In this document: piece by piece, positions 18,279 through 27,516 of the stretch | How positions within the stretch are numbered: position 1 is the stretch's first letter | How the letters are laid out: the number at the start of each line of letters is the position of its first letter | Assembly: GCA_013299045.1 (NCBI GenBank) | Contig: JAAFJX010000005.1 | Location: forward strand, 1-64,000 | Direction: 5' to 3' | Source of the DNA: Cytophagales bacterium | GTDB lineage: Bacteria; Bacteroidota; Bacteroidia; Cytophagales; Bernardetiaceae | DNA: 64,000 bases | Program-made: the position numbers and the translations under genes | Notes under the pieces: model-generated | Database searches by the model: none | What the model was told of the DNA's origin: nothing | Seen by the model: the letters and a program-made list of their open reading frames with translations, nothing else

Positions 18279-20120
18279 CTAGCCAAACATAGACTTTTGC
18301 CAGAAATAAGGCATCATATCTGCCCAAATCTTTTCGGCTTCGTAATAAGTGGCGTTTGGATTGTTCTGTAAGGCTTCAAAATTTGCTTTAATGGAACCAG
18401 CCTCTATCAAAGCACAGTTTTTGAAATCTTGTGTATGGAGGGTGTCTTGCAAAAAGCTCTTCCAGCCGCCTCTCATCCATTCTAGAATAGGCGTATTGAA
18501 ACCCACTTTAGATTGCCTATAACGCACCAAATCAGGCATCAAGTCGCCGAGTGCGTCCCTAACGATGCTCTTGGTATAAGGCTTTCCTAACGGAATTTTG
18601 CTCTGCCAGGGCAGTGCAAAAGCATAAGTAGCCAGACGATAGTCCATAAATGGCATTCGCACCTCCACACTTGCAGCCATGGCATAGCGGTCGTAGTTGC
18701 GCAAAAGTGTGGGCAAAATACTTTGATTGTAAATGACAAAAAGAGCTTGATTGAAATAACCGAACTCCCCTTTGCTGGTATTCTCACGATGCAAGCCCAT
18801 TAACTTTTGCAAAGCAAAGTTAAAAAAACCCTTGCGCCCCCCACACAAATCAACCAGAACATTTAAATATTTGCCAAGAGAACGGTCATCAATACCATTA
18901 AGGCTCAGGATATGATGGACATAATCTCTGTCAAAAGTGCAATCTTTAAGGGCATGGAGTGTATGCCCATAACCAGACAGCAACTCATCTGCACCGTGCC
19001 CATCAATAGATACTTTTACGCCTGCGCGAGCAATAGCACGATAAACCTCAATCATGGGAATCGGGCTTGTGAGGTATAGTTCCTCAAAGTAATAAAGATA
19101 CTGATGCAGGTTCTCTATGCCTTTAGCGGGATCCATACTGATGTAAGTAGCATCAGCCTGAATTTTGTCCACAACCGCTTTAGCATAGACGGTTTCATCT
19201 AAAATAGTGCCTTCAAATGTGCCTACAAATGCTTTTTGCCAATCTTTGGCTATGCGCATATCTGTAGAACTGTTGGCAATGTGGTGCATGGCGCAAGCTA
19301 CAGCCGAAGAGTCAATACCGCCACTGAGGGCTGTTCCTACAGGTACGTCGGCACGCATACGCATACGTACTGCATCCATAAAAAGCGCCCGAAACTCCTC
19401 TACTTGCTCTTCATAGTTGTTCGCCACTTTGGGCAAATGAGCCAGCGGAAACCAATACTTTGAAGGGAAAATTTGGCGGCGTGCGAAATCCGCAATAGTT
19501 ACCACTGCCGAGGACCCAGCCGGAAAGCGTTTGATTCCTTCAATAAGACAGTCCTCTTCATTCTCATATTGCATAAGCCGCGCACTAAAACGACTTTTAA
19601 GTGCGGGGTGAGGCAGAGGATTACTCATAAAGGGCATAAGGGCTTTCATTTCAGAGCCAAAAACAAGCGCCTCGCCCACAAATGTATAAAACAGCGGTTT
19701 TTTGCCGAAGCGGTCACGGCTCAAAAAAAGTTGTTTTTTATGTGTATCCCATATTGCTAGCGCCCACATACCGTTGAACTGATGCACACAAGCTTCGCCC
19801 CATGCGTCATAAGCCGCTAAAACTACCTCAGTATCAGAACCTGTCATAAACTGATAGCCTTTATGAAGCAACTGTTGCTTGACTTCCAGAAAATTATAAA
19901 TTTCACCATTGAAAACCATCACTCGCCCACCATAACGCATGGGCTGGTCTGCCAAAGCCGAGGTGTCCAAAATAGACAAGCGCCTGTGCCCAAGTAAAAT
20001 ACCAGCGTCTTTATTTTGCCAAAGTCCTTGTCCGTCTGGCCCACGGTGCGCCAATTTACGTAATGCCTCTTCAAAACGCTCTGCGTTTGTCCAGCCCCAA
20101 GCTCCAAGAATGCCACACAT
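18279..20120 (-). CDS. asnB: Asparagine synthase (glutamine-hydrolysing)
   Basis: A full-length 613-residue AsnB-type enzyme converting aspartate, glutamine and ATP to asparagine. The N terminus MCGILGAWGW exposes Cys2 as the glutaminase nucleophile after Met removal, and HRGPDG and FNGEIYNF follow as in class II amidotransferases. The synthetase half carries the ATP pyrophosphatase loop SGGIDSS (266-272), then SIDGHGADELLSGY and a C-terminal KVGFNTP motif. The GHGADELLSGY motif and the length also fit asparagine synthases found in exopolysaccharide and surface-modification clusters, so the product could be an amidated surface sugar rather than free asparagine. The CHAT protein gene follows at 39 bases. 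Confidence 0.93.
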   Translation of the reverse strand: MCGILGAWGWTNAERFEEALRKLAHRGPDGQGLWQNKDAGILLGHRRLSILDTSALADQPMRYGGRVMVFNGEIYNFLEVKQQLLHKGYQFMTGSDTEVVLAAYDAWGEACVHQFNGMWALAIWDTHKKQLFLSRDRFGKKPLFYTFVGEALVFGSEMKALMPFMSNPLPHPALKSRFSARLMQYENEEDCLIEGIKRFPAGSSAVVTIADFARRQIFPSKYWFPLAHLPKVANNYEEQVEEFRALFMDAVRMRMRADVPVGTALSGGIDSSAVACAMHHIANSSTDMRIAKDWQKAFVGTFEGTILDETVYAKAVVDKIQADATYISMDPAKGIENLHQYLYYFEELYLTSPIPMIEVYRAIARAGVKVSIDGHGADELLSGYGHTLHALKDCTFDRDYVHHILSLNGIDDRSLGKYLNVLVDLCGGRKGFFNFALQKLMGLHRENTSKGEFGYFNQALFVIYNQSILPTLLRNYDRYAMAASVEVRMPFMDYRLATYAFALPWQSKIPLGKPYTKSIVRDALGDLMPDLVRYRQSKVGFNTPILEWMRGGWKSFLQDTLHTQDFKNCALIEAGSIKANFEALQNNPNATYYEAEKIWADMMPYFWQKSMFG

Positions 20121-20265
20121 AAAATATAGCTAAATGTTTAAAATTAGAGTAGAATGCCTTAATATTCGCTCAAAAATAAGCATTATCTTTGAATGTGCGT
20201 TTTTTTATGCCTAAAACCTAAAGGATTCGTGGTTATGATGAGCAATACTGCCAAGAGGTAACATT

Positions 20266-20311
20266 CAAAAAAATAGCGTGCTGCAAGTAAGTTACTCACA
20301 AACACGCTATC
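20266..20311 (-). terminator. Rho-independent terminator after the prohibitin-family gene
   Basis: Read leftward, ATAGCGTG (complement of 20303-20310) pairs with CACGCTAT (complement of 20273-20280), followed by a run of seven Ts (complement of the A run ending at 20273). It lies 25 bases after the stop at 20336. Confidence 0.75.
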
Positions 20312-20335
20312 CAACTTTGCACTAGGCCATTTGTG

Positions 20336-21208
20336 TTATTTCACGGGCATCATCAGTTGCGGTACGGTGCCGTAAATAGGCATTTTGCCGTCCCATTTTT
20401 CAATATAGAGTTTCTGCACGAGCAGTGGGTTCAGGGTTTTAGAAACGGCAATGTTTGCAGCAGCTTCAGCCTCCGATTTTATGCGCGTTGCTTCAGCCTC
20501 TCCTCTGGCCTGTTCAATGTTTTTACTCGCTTCGGCAACAATGCGTTGCTTTTCATTTTCTGTACGCATAGCGTCTTGTACGGCCTGAATCTTGGAGTTA
20601 ATAGCCTCTTCTATTTGCTTGGGTAGCCTCACTTTGCCAATAATGGCAATTTGTGCTACATCAAAGCCAGATTCTTTGAGCGTTGCAACAAGTTGCTTGC
20701 GAACTTCGGCTTCATAGGCCGCGCGCTTAGACACCAACTCTTCGGCAGAATAAGTAGAAGCAACAGTGTTGTAGCCATTCCTGACAGTCGTACGAATAAA
20801 CTCGTTGGTAATTTGCGGTAAATCACGGCGGTAAGTGCTAAAAATTTGAGCCACTTTTTCTTGGATAACGCGGTAGTCCAAACCTACGTCAAAAGAAACG
20901 CTCAAACCATCTTTGGTGGTAACCGTAAACTCTTCATTGACGGGGCTATCTTCTTGAATATCGGCTGTCCATACTTTGTGTTGAATAAACGTTGGAAACT
21001 GATAAATGCGCGAAGAGAGAGGACTATAAACCACCCAGCCCGCTACTTCCGTAATGTCCTGAACGCCCCGCTCAGAGCCAAATAAATTGACCTTGATACC
21101 CACATAACCCGCTTCAATACGCGTGAAAGTGATAAAGAAATTAAGCACAAAAAGCCCTAAAACAACCGAACCAGCTGTTATCAGGCGCTTTTTCAAAATA
21201 GGTTCCAT
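20336..21208 (-). CDS. Prohibitin / SPFH-domain membrane protein
   Basis: A 290-residue protein with one N-terminal membrane helix (about 10-28), an SPFH/PHB domain (about 32-200, including EAGYVGIKVNLFGSERGVQ and DGLSVSFDVGLDYRV) and a C-terminal coiled coil rich in Ala, Glu and Arg (AEASKNIEQARGEAEATRI). Prohibitin homologues form large ring assemblies in the membrane and organise proteases or lipid domains. Length and order fit. It is single, with its own terminator, and divergent from the AhpD-like gene. Nothing unusual was seen. Confidence 0.9.
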   Translation of the reverse strand: MEPILKKRLITAGSVVLGLFVLNFFITFTRIEAGYVGIKVNLFGSERGVQDITEVAGWVVYSPLSSRIYQFPTFIQHKVWTADIQEDSPVNEEFTVTTKDGLSVSFDVGLDYRVIQEKVAQIFSTYRRDLPQITNEFIRTTVRNGYNTVASTYSAEELVSKRAAYEAEVRKQLVATLKESGFDVAQIAIIGKVRLPKQIEEAINSKIQAVQDAMRTENEKQRIVAEASKNIEQARGEAEATRIKSEAEAAANIAVSKTLNPLLVQKLYIEKWDGKMPIYGTVPQLMMPVK

Positions 21209-21396
21209 TTTTGTTTTTATGTTAAGAACTGCTTTGTTATACGAATAGTCATAAAAAAATGTTATGGTTATCAGTACGATAGTAACTCAAACAATTTGCG
21301 AGATAAGCAGAAACTGCCTATAATTGCTCACAAAAAGCGCTTAGATTCATAAAAGACCACGGAAAGCGCCTCTGTTAAATAACAAAAACACTATAT

Positions 21397-21753
21397 ATGA
21401 GCAACTTAGTAGAAGATTTTAATGCCTATCGCAGCCAAATGAACGAAAAAATCATGGCGGCGGACAATCTCATCATCAAACGTATTTTTAACTTAGACAC
21501 CAATGCCTACCAAGAGGGCATTCTGAGCAAAAAAACTAAGGAATTAATTGGTTTGGCTTGTTCTATGGTTTTGCGTTGTGATGATTGCATCAAATACCAC
21601 CTTGAGGAGTCCAAAAAAGCAGGGCTGAGCAACGCGGAAATTTACGAGGCTATGGCCATTGCCAATTTGATTGGTGGCACTATTGTTATCCCGCATTTGC
21701 GGCGCGCTGCAGAATACTTAGATGCTCTGGACACAAAACCAACACCAAAGTAG
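21397..21753 (+). CDS. Carboxymuconolactone decarboxylase / AhpD-like protein
   Basis: A 118-residue all-helical protein of the CMD family. The CxxCxxxH redox motif is intact (Cys61, Cys64, His68 in RCDDCIKYHLEES), with the following AGLSNAEIYEAMAIANLIGG helix typical of the family. Members with this motif act as alkylhydroperoxidases or disulfide reductases in the cytoplasm, working with peroxiredoxins. The true partner is not visible. The flavin amine oxidase gene starts 6 bases downstream, which suggests co-transcription; amine oxidase would make hydrogen peroxide, so a peroxide-handling partner is plausible (inference). Confidence 0.88.
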   Translation: MSNLVEDFNAYRSQMNEKIMAADNLIIKRIFNLDTNAYQEGILSKKTKELIGLACSMVLRCDDCIKYHLEESKKAGLSNAEIYEAMAIANLIGGTIVIPHLRRAAEYLDALDTKPTPK

Positions 21754-21759
21754 CGAGCT

Positions 21760-23013
21760 ATGCCTAAAGTACTTGTTGTAGGTGCTGGTGCGGCGGGCTT
21801 GCGCGTAGCCAAGTTGCTGCTAGATAACAGTATAGAGGTAGAGATTTTGGAAGCCAGCGAGCGGGTGGGTGGGCGTGTATGGAGCATAACTGAGTTTGCA
21901 GACTTTCCGGTGGAAGCTGGCGCTTGTTTTATTCACGGCGAACTCTCTCTTCTGGCGCATTCTGCCCAAGCTCAAAATATCCCTTTTTCAGAAGTAGAAG
22001 GCAGTTTTCAATATATTTTTCAGGGGAAATTAAAGAACCACAAGAGCCTGCTCCAAGACCCATGCTTCAAAGATTTTTTAGAATTTAGAGAGGCCTATCA
22101 CTATTACGAAGCAGAAGAAAGCATTAGCTCGGTTGCTGATTTTTTACGAAAGCACCATGTGCCGAATGCTTATTGGCCATTTTATGCTGCTTTGGTGGGG
22201 GCTTACGGAGCATCTTTGAAAGATGTGGACATGAGTAACATGGCGCTTAGCTCTCAAAACTGGCCAGATGGCGCTAAAAATTTTAGATTAAAAAGGCCTT
22301 TTTCGGAACTCTTAGCGCCAGATTTTACGGCTGTTCAGGCCTCTTTGCGCTATAAAAAAGTGGTTAGGCTTGTTGAGCAACACGAAAGCGGCGTGCGCCT
22401 TATTACAGAGCAAGGCGAAATTTTTGAAGCCGAGGCAGCAGTAGTAACGGTGTCTTTGGCGCTGCTCCAGCAAAATTTTATTCAGTTTGTGCCACCATTG
22501 TCCGAAAACAAACAAACAGCTATAACAACTCTAAAAATGGGCAAGGGACGGAAGATTTTTTTAAAATTTAAACAAAAATTTTGGCCGCCGAGCCTAGCAG
22601 AAATTACGGGTGGAAGCGTAGCACAAGAATATTGGGTAGAGGGCAAAGGTAAAAATAGCCAACAAGCCGTTCTGACCGCGTTTATTTTGGATAGACCAGA
22701 GCCAGAAGAGTTATTAGTATCTTTGCTTTTGGCAGAGTTGGCCTCTGCCTTCGGCTTGGATTTAGAAACCCAACTCAAACCACTTTTTGAAAAATCATTG
22801 GACGTGAATTGGGGGGGGAGTCCGTATATTCAAGGGCTTTACAGCTATCCAAGTGTGCAGGCGCATAGATACAGGCGTGCACTCGCTTTGCCTAGCGGTC
22901 GGCGTATTTTCTGGGCTGGTGAAGCCACCGACCGTTTTTTGTTCGGAACTGTGCAAGGAGCATGGGCATCTGCGGAGCGGGCAGCTAGCGAAATTTTAGA
23001 ATCCTTGCGCTGA
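21760..23013 (+). CDS. FAD-dependent amine oxidase (monoamine oxidase family)
   Basis: A 417-residue flavoprotein. The N-terminal dinucleotide-binding motif GAGAAGLRVAKLL is at about residues 7-19, followed by the FAD-ribose Glu and EASERVGGRVWSI. The C-terminal FAD-binding motif reads FWAGEATDRFLFGTVQGAW. This is the layout of amine oxidases that oxidise primary or secondary amines with release of hydrogen peroxide and ammonia; the substrate pocket cannot be read. No signal peptide. It is the second gene of the AhpD-like/amine oxidase pair; the CHAT copy B starts 87 bases later on the same strand. Confidence 0.9.
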   Translation: MPKVLVVGAGAAGLRVAKLLLDNSIEVEILEASERVGGRVWSITEFADFPVEAGACFIHGELSLLAHSAQAQNIPFSEVEGSFQYIFQGKLKNHKSLLQDPCFKDFLEFREAYHYYEAEESISSVADFLRKHHVPNAYWPFYAALVGAYGASLKDVDMSNMALSSQNWPDGAKNFRLKRPFSELLAPDFTAVQASLRYKKVVRLVEQHESGVRLITEQGEIFEAEAAVVTVSLALLQQNFIQFVPPLSENKQTAITTLKMGKGRKIFLKFKQKFWPPSLAEITGGSVAQEYWVEGKGKNSQQAVLTAFILDRPEPEELLVSLLLAELASAFGLDLETQLKPLFEKSLDVNWGGSPYIQGLYSYPSVQAHRYRRALALPSGRRIFWAGEATDRFLFGTVQGAWASAERAASEILESLR

Positions 23014-23100
23014 CCAAAAATATTTGGTTCAATTCATGTACTGTTTGCATTGAAAACTCTTTAATGTTTGATACAACTTCTTACATGAAATTCGCTTAAA

Positions 23101-25896
23101 ATGATACATTTGCTTTTTACTCTCTTAATTCTAGTAGGTGCTACAGTTGTTGGCAATGTAGCAAAGGCCCAGTCTTGGCAGCAACTGGATAGTCTGGGGC
23201 ACGTTTTTACTAAGCAAAAAAAATTGAAGGCCGCCGACTCTGTTCTGCAAATGGCTCTCAAAAAAGTGGAAGAACTACACGGCCTGGATACAAATTATGC
23301 TAAAGTAGCCTATGCTTTAGGGCAGGTTTATAACCAGTCTGGTGCTTATAAAAAAACAGAGCCGCTCTGGCTAGCCGCCAAGCAGATTAGAGAGAGGGCG
23401 CTTGGCAAAAAACACCTGCTCTATGCGCGTTCATGCAACGGTTTGGGCTTCTTGTACGAAATGCAAGGCTTGTATGATAAAGCCGAACCGCTCTATCTAG
23501 AAGCTAAAAAAATTAGAGAAGATGTTTTAGGAAAAAACCATCCTGACTATGCTGGTTCCTGCAACAATTTAGGCATTTTGTATAACGTACAAGGCCTCTA
23601 CGATAAAGCGGAAGCTTTTCATCTAGAAGCCAAACAGATTAGAGAATCTACTCTGGGTAAAACACATCCTGAATATGCTTTATCCTGCTATAATTTGGCA
23701 ACAATATACAGCATACAAGGGCTTTATGAGAAAGCTGAGCTACTTTATTTAGAAGCAAAGCGTATTTACGAAGAAACAGTAGGCAAAAAGCACCCTGATT
23801 ATGCGCGGACGTGTAATAACTTGGCCATTGTGTATCGGAAACAAAAACTTTATGCGAATGCCGAAGTGCTTTTACTTGAAGCCAAAACTATTACTGAAGA
23901 GATATGGGGTAAAAAACACCCTGAATATGCGCGTTTATGCAATAATCTTGGTAACCTATATGCCAGTAAGCTGTTGTATGAAAAAGCAGAGTTGTTTTAT
24001 ACAGAAGCAGGAAGGATTTGGGAAGAAATTTTAGGTAAAAAGCACACGGATTATGCCCTGGTTTGCAGTAATCTAGCCAATCTGTATTTATCACAAAAAC
24101 TTTATGATAAAGCAACTGTTATGGATTTGGAAGCCCAACAGATTGTAGAGGAAGCTCTGGGTAAAAAACACCCGAAGTATGCTGCATCATGTTATAATTT
24201 GGCAACGATAAACTTTACGCAGCGTTTTTATGACAAAGCAACTCCTTTGATAATTGAATCAACTTCTATCATTAAAGATGAGATAAATAACTTATTCCCC
24301 CTGTTCTCAGAGCAAGAAAAATTAGCTTACTGGCAAACCGTCTTGCATTATTTTGATGCCCTCAATCAGATTTTAATTAATGATGCAGCAAGAGCACCTA
24401 GCAACGTCATGGCGCTTTACAATCAGGCTCTCTTCACCAAAGGCATCATTTTCTCCTCCACCCAAAAAATAAAAAATACCATTCTAAACAGCGGAGATAC
24501 AGTTTTGATTAACCAATTCAACAACTGGAAAAAACAACGTGAGAGCTACACCAAACTCTACCAACTGCCCCTTGAAGAACAAAAAAAGCAAAATCTGGAC
24601 TTGGAAGGAATGAAAAACCAAATCAATGACTTGGAAAAAGACCTTTCTAAAAAGTCCGCCCTTTTTGGTCAGAACGTGCAAACAAAATCTTACAAGTGGC
24701 AGGAAGTACAAGCTAAATTAGCTAAAAATGAAGCGGTTATAGAAATTATCAAGGCTGATTCTGCCTACATTGTCCTCTTCCTAACTGCCCAGACGGAAAA
24801 TTATCCTGTTTTTTATGTTTTCAAGAACATTAAAGACCTTGAAGATAAATTCTTGAAATATTACAAAAATTGCATTGAATTTAAGATAGAAGATACGGTT
24901 TCCTACAACGCCTTCTGGAAGCCAATAGCCGATAAGTTATTGACTTTGAACAAAAAAGGCTTCAAGAAAATTTATTTGTCGCCAGATGGTGTTTTTCATC
25001 AACTCAGCCTGAATACCCTCAAAAATACTAAAACAGGCAAATTTCTTTTAGAAGAAGCCAATATTCAGCTCATTGGCAGCAGCCGCGACTTGATTGAATT
25101 GAATAAAAAAAGTCGCGATTTGAGCCAAAACTACGAGAATTATCAGGCGCACCTGCTCGGTTATCCCATTTATGGGGCTGAGAATACAGAAAAAGAGCCA
25201 GAAAAAAAGCGCGACCGCTCACTTGGCTTTTCAGGTATGCAGTCTGCTGTGGGTGTGGCGGGTTCGGTTTCTTTGCTGCCTGGCACGAAGAAAGAAGTGG
25301 AAAATGTGTTTGGTTTGTTCAATCAAAAAAAGCTGAAAGTAAACTTGCTTTTGGCCGAAAACGCCACCGAAGAAGCCGTCAAAAACCTCAAAAGCCCAAC
25401 GATTTTGCACGTGGCCACGCATGGTTTCTTCATTCCCGAAATCAAGGATTCTGAAGTGCAAGATATGCAAACAGCCATGAACCGCAATCTTTTGAAAAAC
25501 CCTTTCCTGCGCTCTGGTTTGTTGCTGGCTGGCTGCCAAAAACCCAACCCAGACAAAGAAGACGGCATTTTAACAGCAGAAGAAGTGATGAATTTGACTT
25601 TGGATAATACGGAACTCGTCGTGCTATCTGCTTGCGAAACGGGCTTAGGCGATATACAGGCGGGCGAGGGCGTTTTTGGTTTGCAACGCGCTTTTCAGCA
25701 AGCGGGTGCAAAATCCGTGCTGATGAGCCTCTGGAAAGTAGATGATGAGGCTACCCAAACACTGATGACCGAATTTTATACCGCCCTGCTCAAAGGCCAA
25801 AGCAAGCGCCAAGCCTTCAAAACAGCCCAAATGAACCTCAAAAAGCGCTTCCCAGAGCCTTACTACTGGGGCGCTTTTGTGATGGTGGGGGAGTAA
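23101..25896 (+). CDS. Secreted TPR-CHAT protein (caspase-like), copy B
   Basis: A 931-residue paralogue of copy A, in the opposite orientation. It has a signal peptide (MIHLLFTLLILVGATVVGNVAKAQ), eight 42-residue TPR units at about 62-400, a charged linker and a C-terminal CHAT domain. The catalytic His (HVATHGFF) and Cys (SACETGLG) are both kept. The C-terminal third is nearly the same as copy A (for example AENATEEAVKNLKSPTILHV is shared exactly), while the TPR units have diverged more. That pattern suggests conserved enzyme and changed recognition. A variable segment before the CHAT core (near 700-715, GAENTEKEPEKKRDRS) differs between copies. Probably secreted or periplasmic; the target is unknown. 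Confidence 0.9.
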   Translation: MIHLLFTLLILVGATVVGNVAKAQSWQQLDSLGHVFTKQKKLKAADSVLQMALKKVEELHGLDTNYAKVAYALGQVYNQSGAYKKTEPLWLAAKQIRERALGKKHLLYARSCNGLGFLYEMQGLYDKAEPLYLEAKKIREDVLGKNHPDYAGSCNNLGILYNVQGLYDKAEAFHLEAKQIRESTLGKTHPEYALSCYNLATIYSIQGLYEKAELLYLEAKRIYEETVGKKHPDYARTCNNLAIVYRKQKLYANAEVLLLEAKTITEEIWGKKHPEYARLCNNLGNLYASKLLYEKAELFYTEAGRIWEEILGKKHTDYALVCSNLANLYLSQKLYDKATVMDLEAQQIVEEALGKKHPKYAASCYNLATINFTQRFYDKATPLIIESTSIIKDEINNLFPLFSEQEKLAYWQTVLHYFDALNQILINDAARAPSNVMALYNQALFTKGIIFSSTQKIKNTILNSGDTVLINQFNNWKKQRESYTKLYQLPLEEQKKQNLDLEGMKNQINDLEKDLSKKSALFGQNVQTKSYKWQEVQAKLAKNEAVIEIIKADSAYIVLFLTAQTENYPVFYVFKNIKDLEDKFLKYYKNCIEFKIEDTVSYNAFWKPIADKLLTLNKKGFKKIYLSPDGVFHQLSLNTLKNTKTGKFLLEEANIQLIGSSRDLIELNKKSRDLSQNYENYQAHLLGYPIYGAENTEKEPEKKRDRSLGFSGMQSAVGVAGSVSLLPGTKKEVENVFGLFNQKKLKVNLLLAENATEEAVKNLKSPTILHVATHGFFIPEIKDSEVQDMQTAMNRNLLKNPFLRSGLLLAGCQKPNPDKEDGILTAEEVMNLTLDNTELVVLSACETGLGDIQAGEGVFGLQRAFQQAGAKSVLMSLWKVDDEATQTLMTEFYTALLKGQSKRQAFKTAQMNLKKRFPEPYYWGAFVMVGE

Positions 25897-26032
25897 ATGA
25901 AACAGAGGGTGCTTTTTAACAATGGGTAACTTTCATTTCTCATTTGAGACTTTGCACAAAACTGGCTGATTTCCTTTGCGACTTTCAAAGAAATATTTAA
26001 CTTGCCGCATTGACTCACAAAAAACAATAAAA

Positions 26033-26491
26033 ATGCTTAAATACAATATTTTACTCCTTCTCTCCCTGACGATTTGGGGCTGTGGGGCACCAAGCACCAG
26101 CATAGATAGCCCCGCCACCAGCGAAATAGTTGTAGAAAGTGCTGCTGATTCTGGCGAGCCTATGGAAGATTATTTAGCGCCTGAAGACCGTATTATGGGT
26201 AAATGGGCTTCTACCGATGACCCCAATTATACTATAGAATTTCTGGACGCGGGAGTTTTCAAAGAATACACGAACGGCAAACTGCAAAATGAGGGCACTT
26301 ACAAATACAATCCTACGTGCGAAGGTTATGCGGATAAGGTGGATAAAGAAAAAAGTGCAGGCTGCCTTGATGTAGAAATTGGCAAAGAGAAATACAATTA
26401 CAATTTGCTTACATTCACTGAAACTGACCTCTCCTACGCCTTAGTGGGTGGAGCAGGAAAAACGCTCTCTTTCAAAATAGCTTTGAGATAA
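26033..26491 (+). CDS. Small lipoprotein, lipocalin-like repeat not evident
   Basis: The start is set at the ATG at 26033 because it gives a good lipoprotein signal (MLKYNILLLLSLTIWGC, Cys17); a longer frame starts at 25976. The 152-residue protein has an acidic linker (SAADSGEPMEDYLAPED) and then a small beta-domain with GKWASTDDPNYTIEFLDAGVF and NEGTYKYN. This pattern recalls DUF-type or META/lipocalin-like proteins, but I cannot assign it. Two cysteines (CEGY and GCLD) lie in the domain. The SDR gene starts 8 bases downstream, so they may be co-transcribed. Function unknown. Confidence 0.72.
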   Translation: MLKYNILLLLSLTIWGCGAPSTSIDSPATSEIVVESAADSGEPMEDYLAPEDRIMGKWASTDDPNYTIEFLDAGVFKEYTNGKLQNEGTYKYNPTCEGYADKVDKEKSAGCLDVEIGKEKYNYNLLTFTETDLSYALVGGAGKTLSFKIALR

Positions 26492-26499
26492 AAGTCGCG

Positions 26500-27381
26500 A
26501 TGAGCATACAGAAGAATTATTCCTTTTTGCCAGAGCGCACCTTTACTGACCAGACCGTCGTCATAACTGGCGGCGGCACTGGGCTTGGGCTCGCCTTTTC
26601 CCATGAATGCCTGCGCTTGGGGGCCAATGTGGTCATTGTAGGCCGAAACCAAGCCCGCAATGCTGAAGTTGCTGCGCATTTGGGCGAGCAGTATCAGGCC
26701 AAAGTACTGGCCATAGAAGCCGATGTACGCCACTATGAGCAAGTAGAAACGGTTTTGCAGGAGAGCCTTGTGCAGCTAGGGCGCGTGGACAAACTCATCA
26801 ACAATGCGGCAGGAAATTTCATCAGCCCCACAGGTTTGCTATCGCACCGCGCTTTTGATACCGTCGTGGACATTGTGCTGAAAGGAACATACAACTGCAC
26901 CCTTGTCTTTGGAAAATATTGGTTAGAAAATAGGCAAAAAGCAGATGTTTTGAATATTGCAACCACCTACGCTCATACAGGCTCAGCCTTTGTTGTTCCT
27001 TCGGCCTGTGCGAAGGCGGCAGTGGTCGCGCTTACGAAATCGCTAGCCGTAGAATGGGGCAAGTTCGGCATACGCACCAATGCGCTGGCTCCTGGCGCTT
27101 TTCCTACCAAAGGCGCGTGGGAGCGGCTTTTTCCTGAAAGTGTGCAAAAACTGATGGACTTTAAGAGCCGTATCCCTTTGGCGCGTGTGGGCGAGGCAGC
27201 AGAACTGGCAGCTATTGCCGCTTTTTTACTGTCTGATTTTGCCGGGTTCATCAATGGCGAAGTGCTGACGGTGGACGGTGGCGAATGGCTACAAGGAGGC
27301 GGTCAATTTAATTTTCTGAGTACATTGAGCGCTGCGGACTGGAAAGCCGCACAGGAGGCCACACGCCGCGCTAAATCGTAA
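26500..27381 (+). CDS. 2,4-dienoyl-CoA reductase-like short-chain dehydrogenase
   Basis: A 293-residue SDR-family enzyme closely resembling mitochondrial-type 2,4-dienoyl-CoA reductase, which helps beta-oxidation of unsaturated fatty acids with NADPH. The cofactor motif is TGGGTGLGLAFS (near 23-34), followed by NNAAGNF. The usual active-site Tyr is replaced: the segment reads GSAFVVPSACAKAAV, with Cys where SDRs have Tyr and the Lys kept, as in this reductase clade, which does not use the classic Tyr. The C-terminal motifs TKGAWERLFP and FINGEVLTVDGGEW also match. Monocistronic or paired with the lipoprotein 8 bases upstream; no other beta-oxidation gene is next to it. Confidence 0.86.
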   Translation: MSIQKNYSFLPERTFTDQTVVITGGGTGLGLAFSHECLRLGANVVIVGRNQARNAEVAAHLGEQYQAKVLAIEADVRHYEQVETVLQESLVQLGRVDKLINNAAGNFISPTGLLSHRAFDTVVDIVLKGTYNCTLVFGKYWLENRQKADVLNIATTYAHTGSAFVVPSACAKAAVVALTKSLAVEWGKFGIRTNALAPGAFPTKGAWERLFPESVQKLMDFKSRIPLARVGEAAELAAIAAFLLSDFAGFINGEVLTVDGGEWLQGGGQFNFLSTLSAADWKAAQEATRRAKS

Positions 27382-27434
27382 GAGCAACACCTGCCTCCGC
27401 AAAATATTTTTTTTTTTGCAAGCAACTTTTTGTT

Positions 27435-27442
27435 TATCTTTG
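27435..27442 (+). promoter_or_regulatory. Candidate TAnnTTTG promoter element
   Basis: TATCTTTG, with a TTTG 16 bases upstream at 27415-27418, slightly short of the usual spacing. It would serve the lipoprotein gene at 27517 with a leader of about 70 bases. Confidence 0.4.
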
Positions 27443-27516
27443 CATCTGATTATTGACAAATAACCGTTTTTTTACCGACTAGTCTTCTTCTTTAATTTTC
27501 AATTCAAGCTAAATTT

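Noticed and set aside
20184-20191. TATCTTTG on the plus strand upstream of asnB
   Set aside because: It points rightward, away from asnB, into a short gap with no rightward gene, and lacks an upstream TTG at the usual spacing. Treated as chance.
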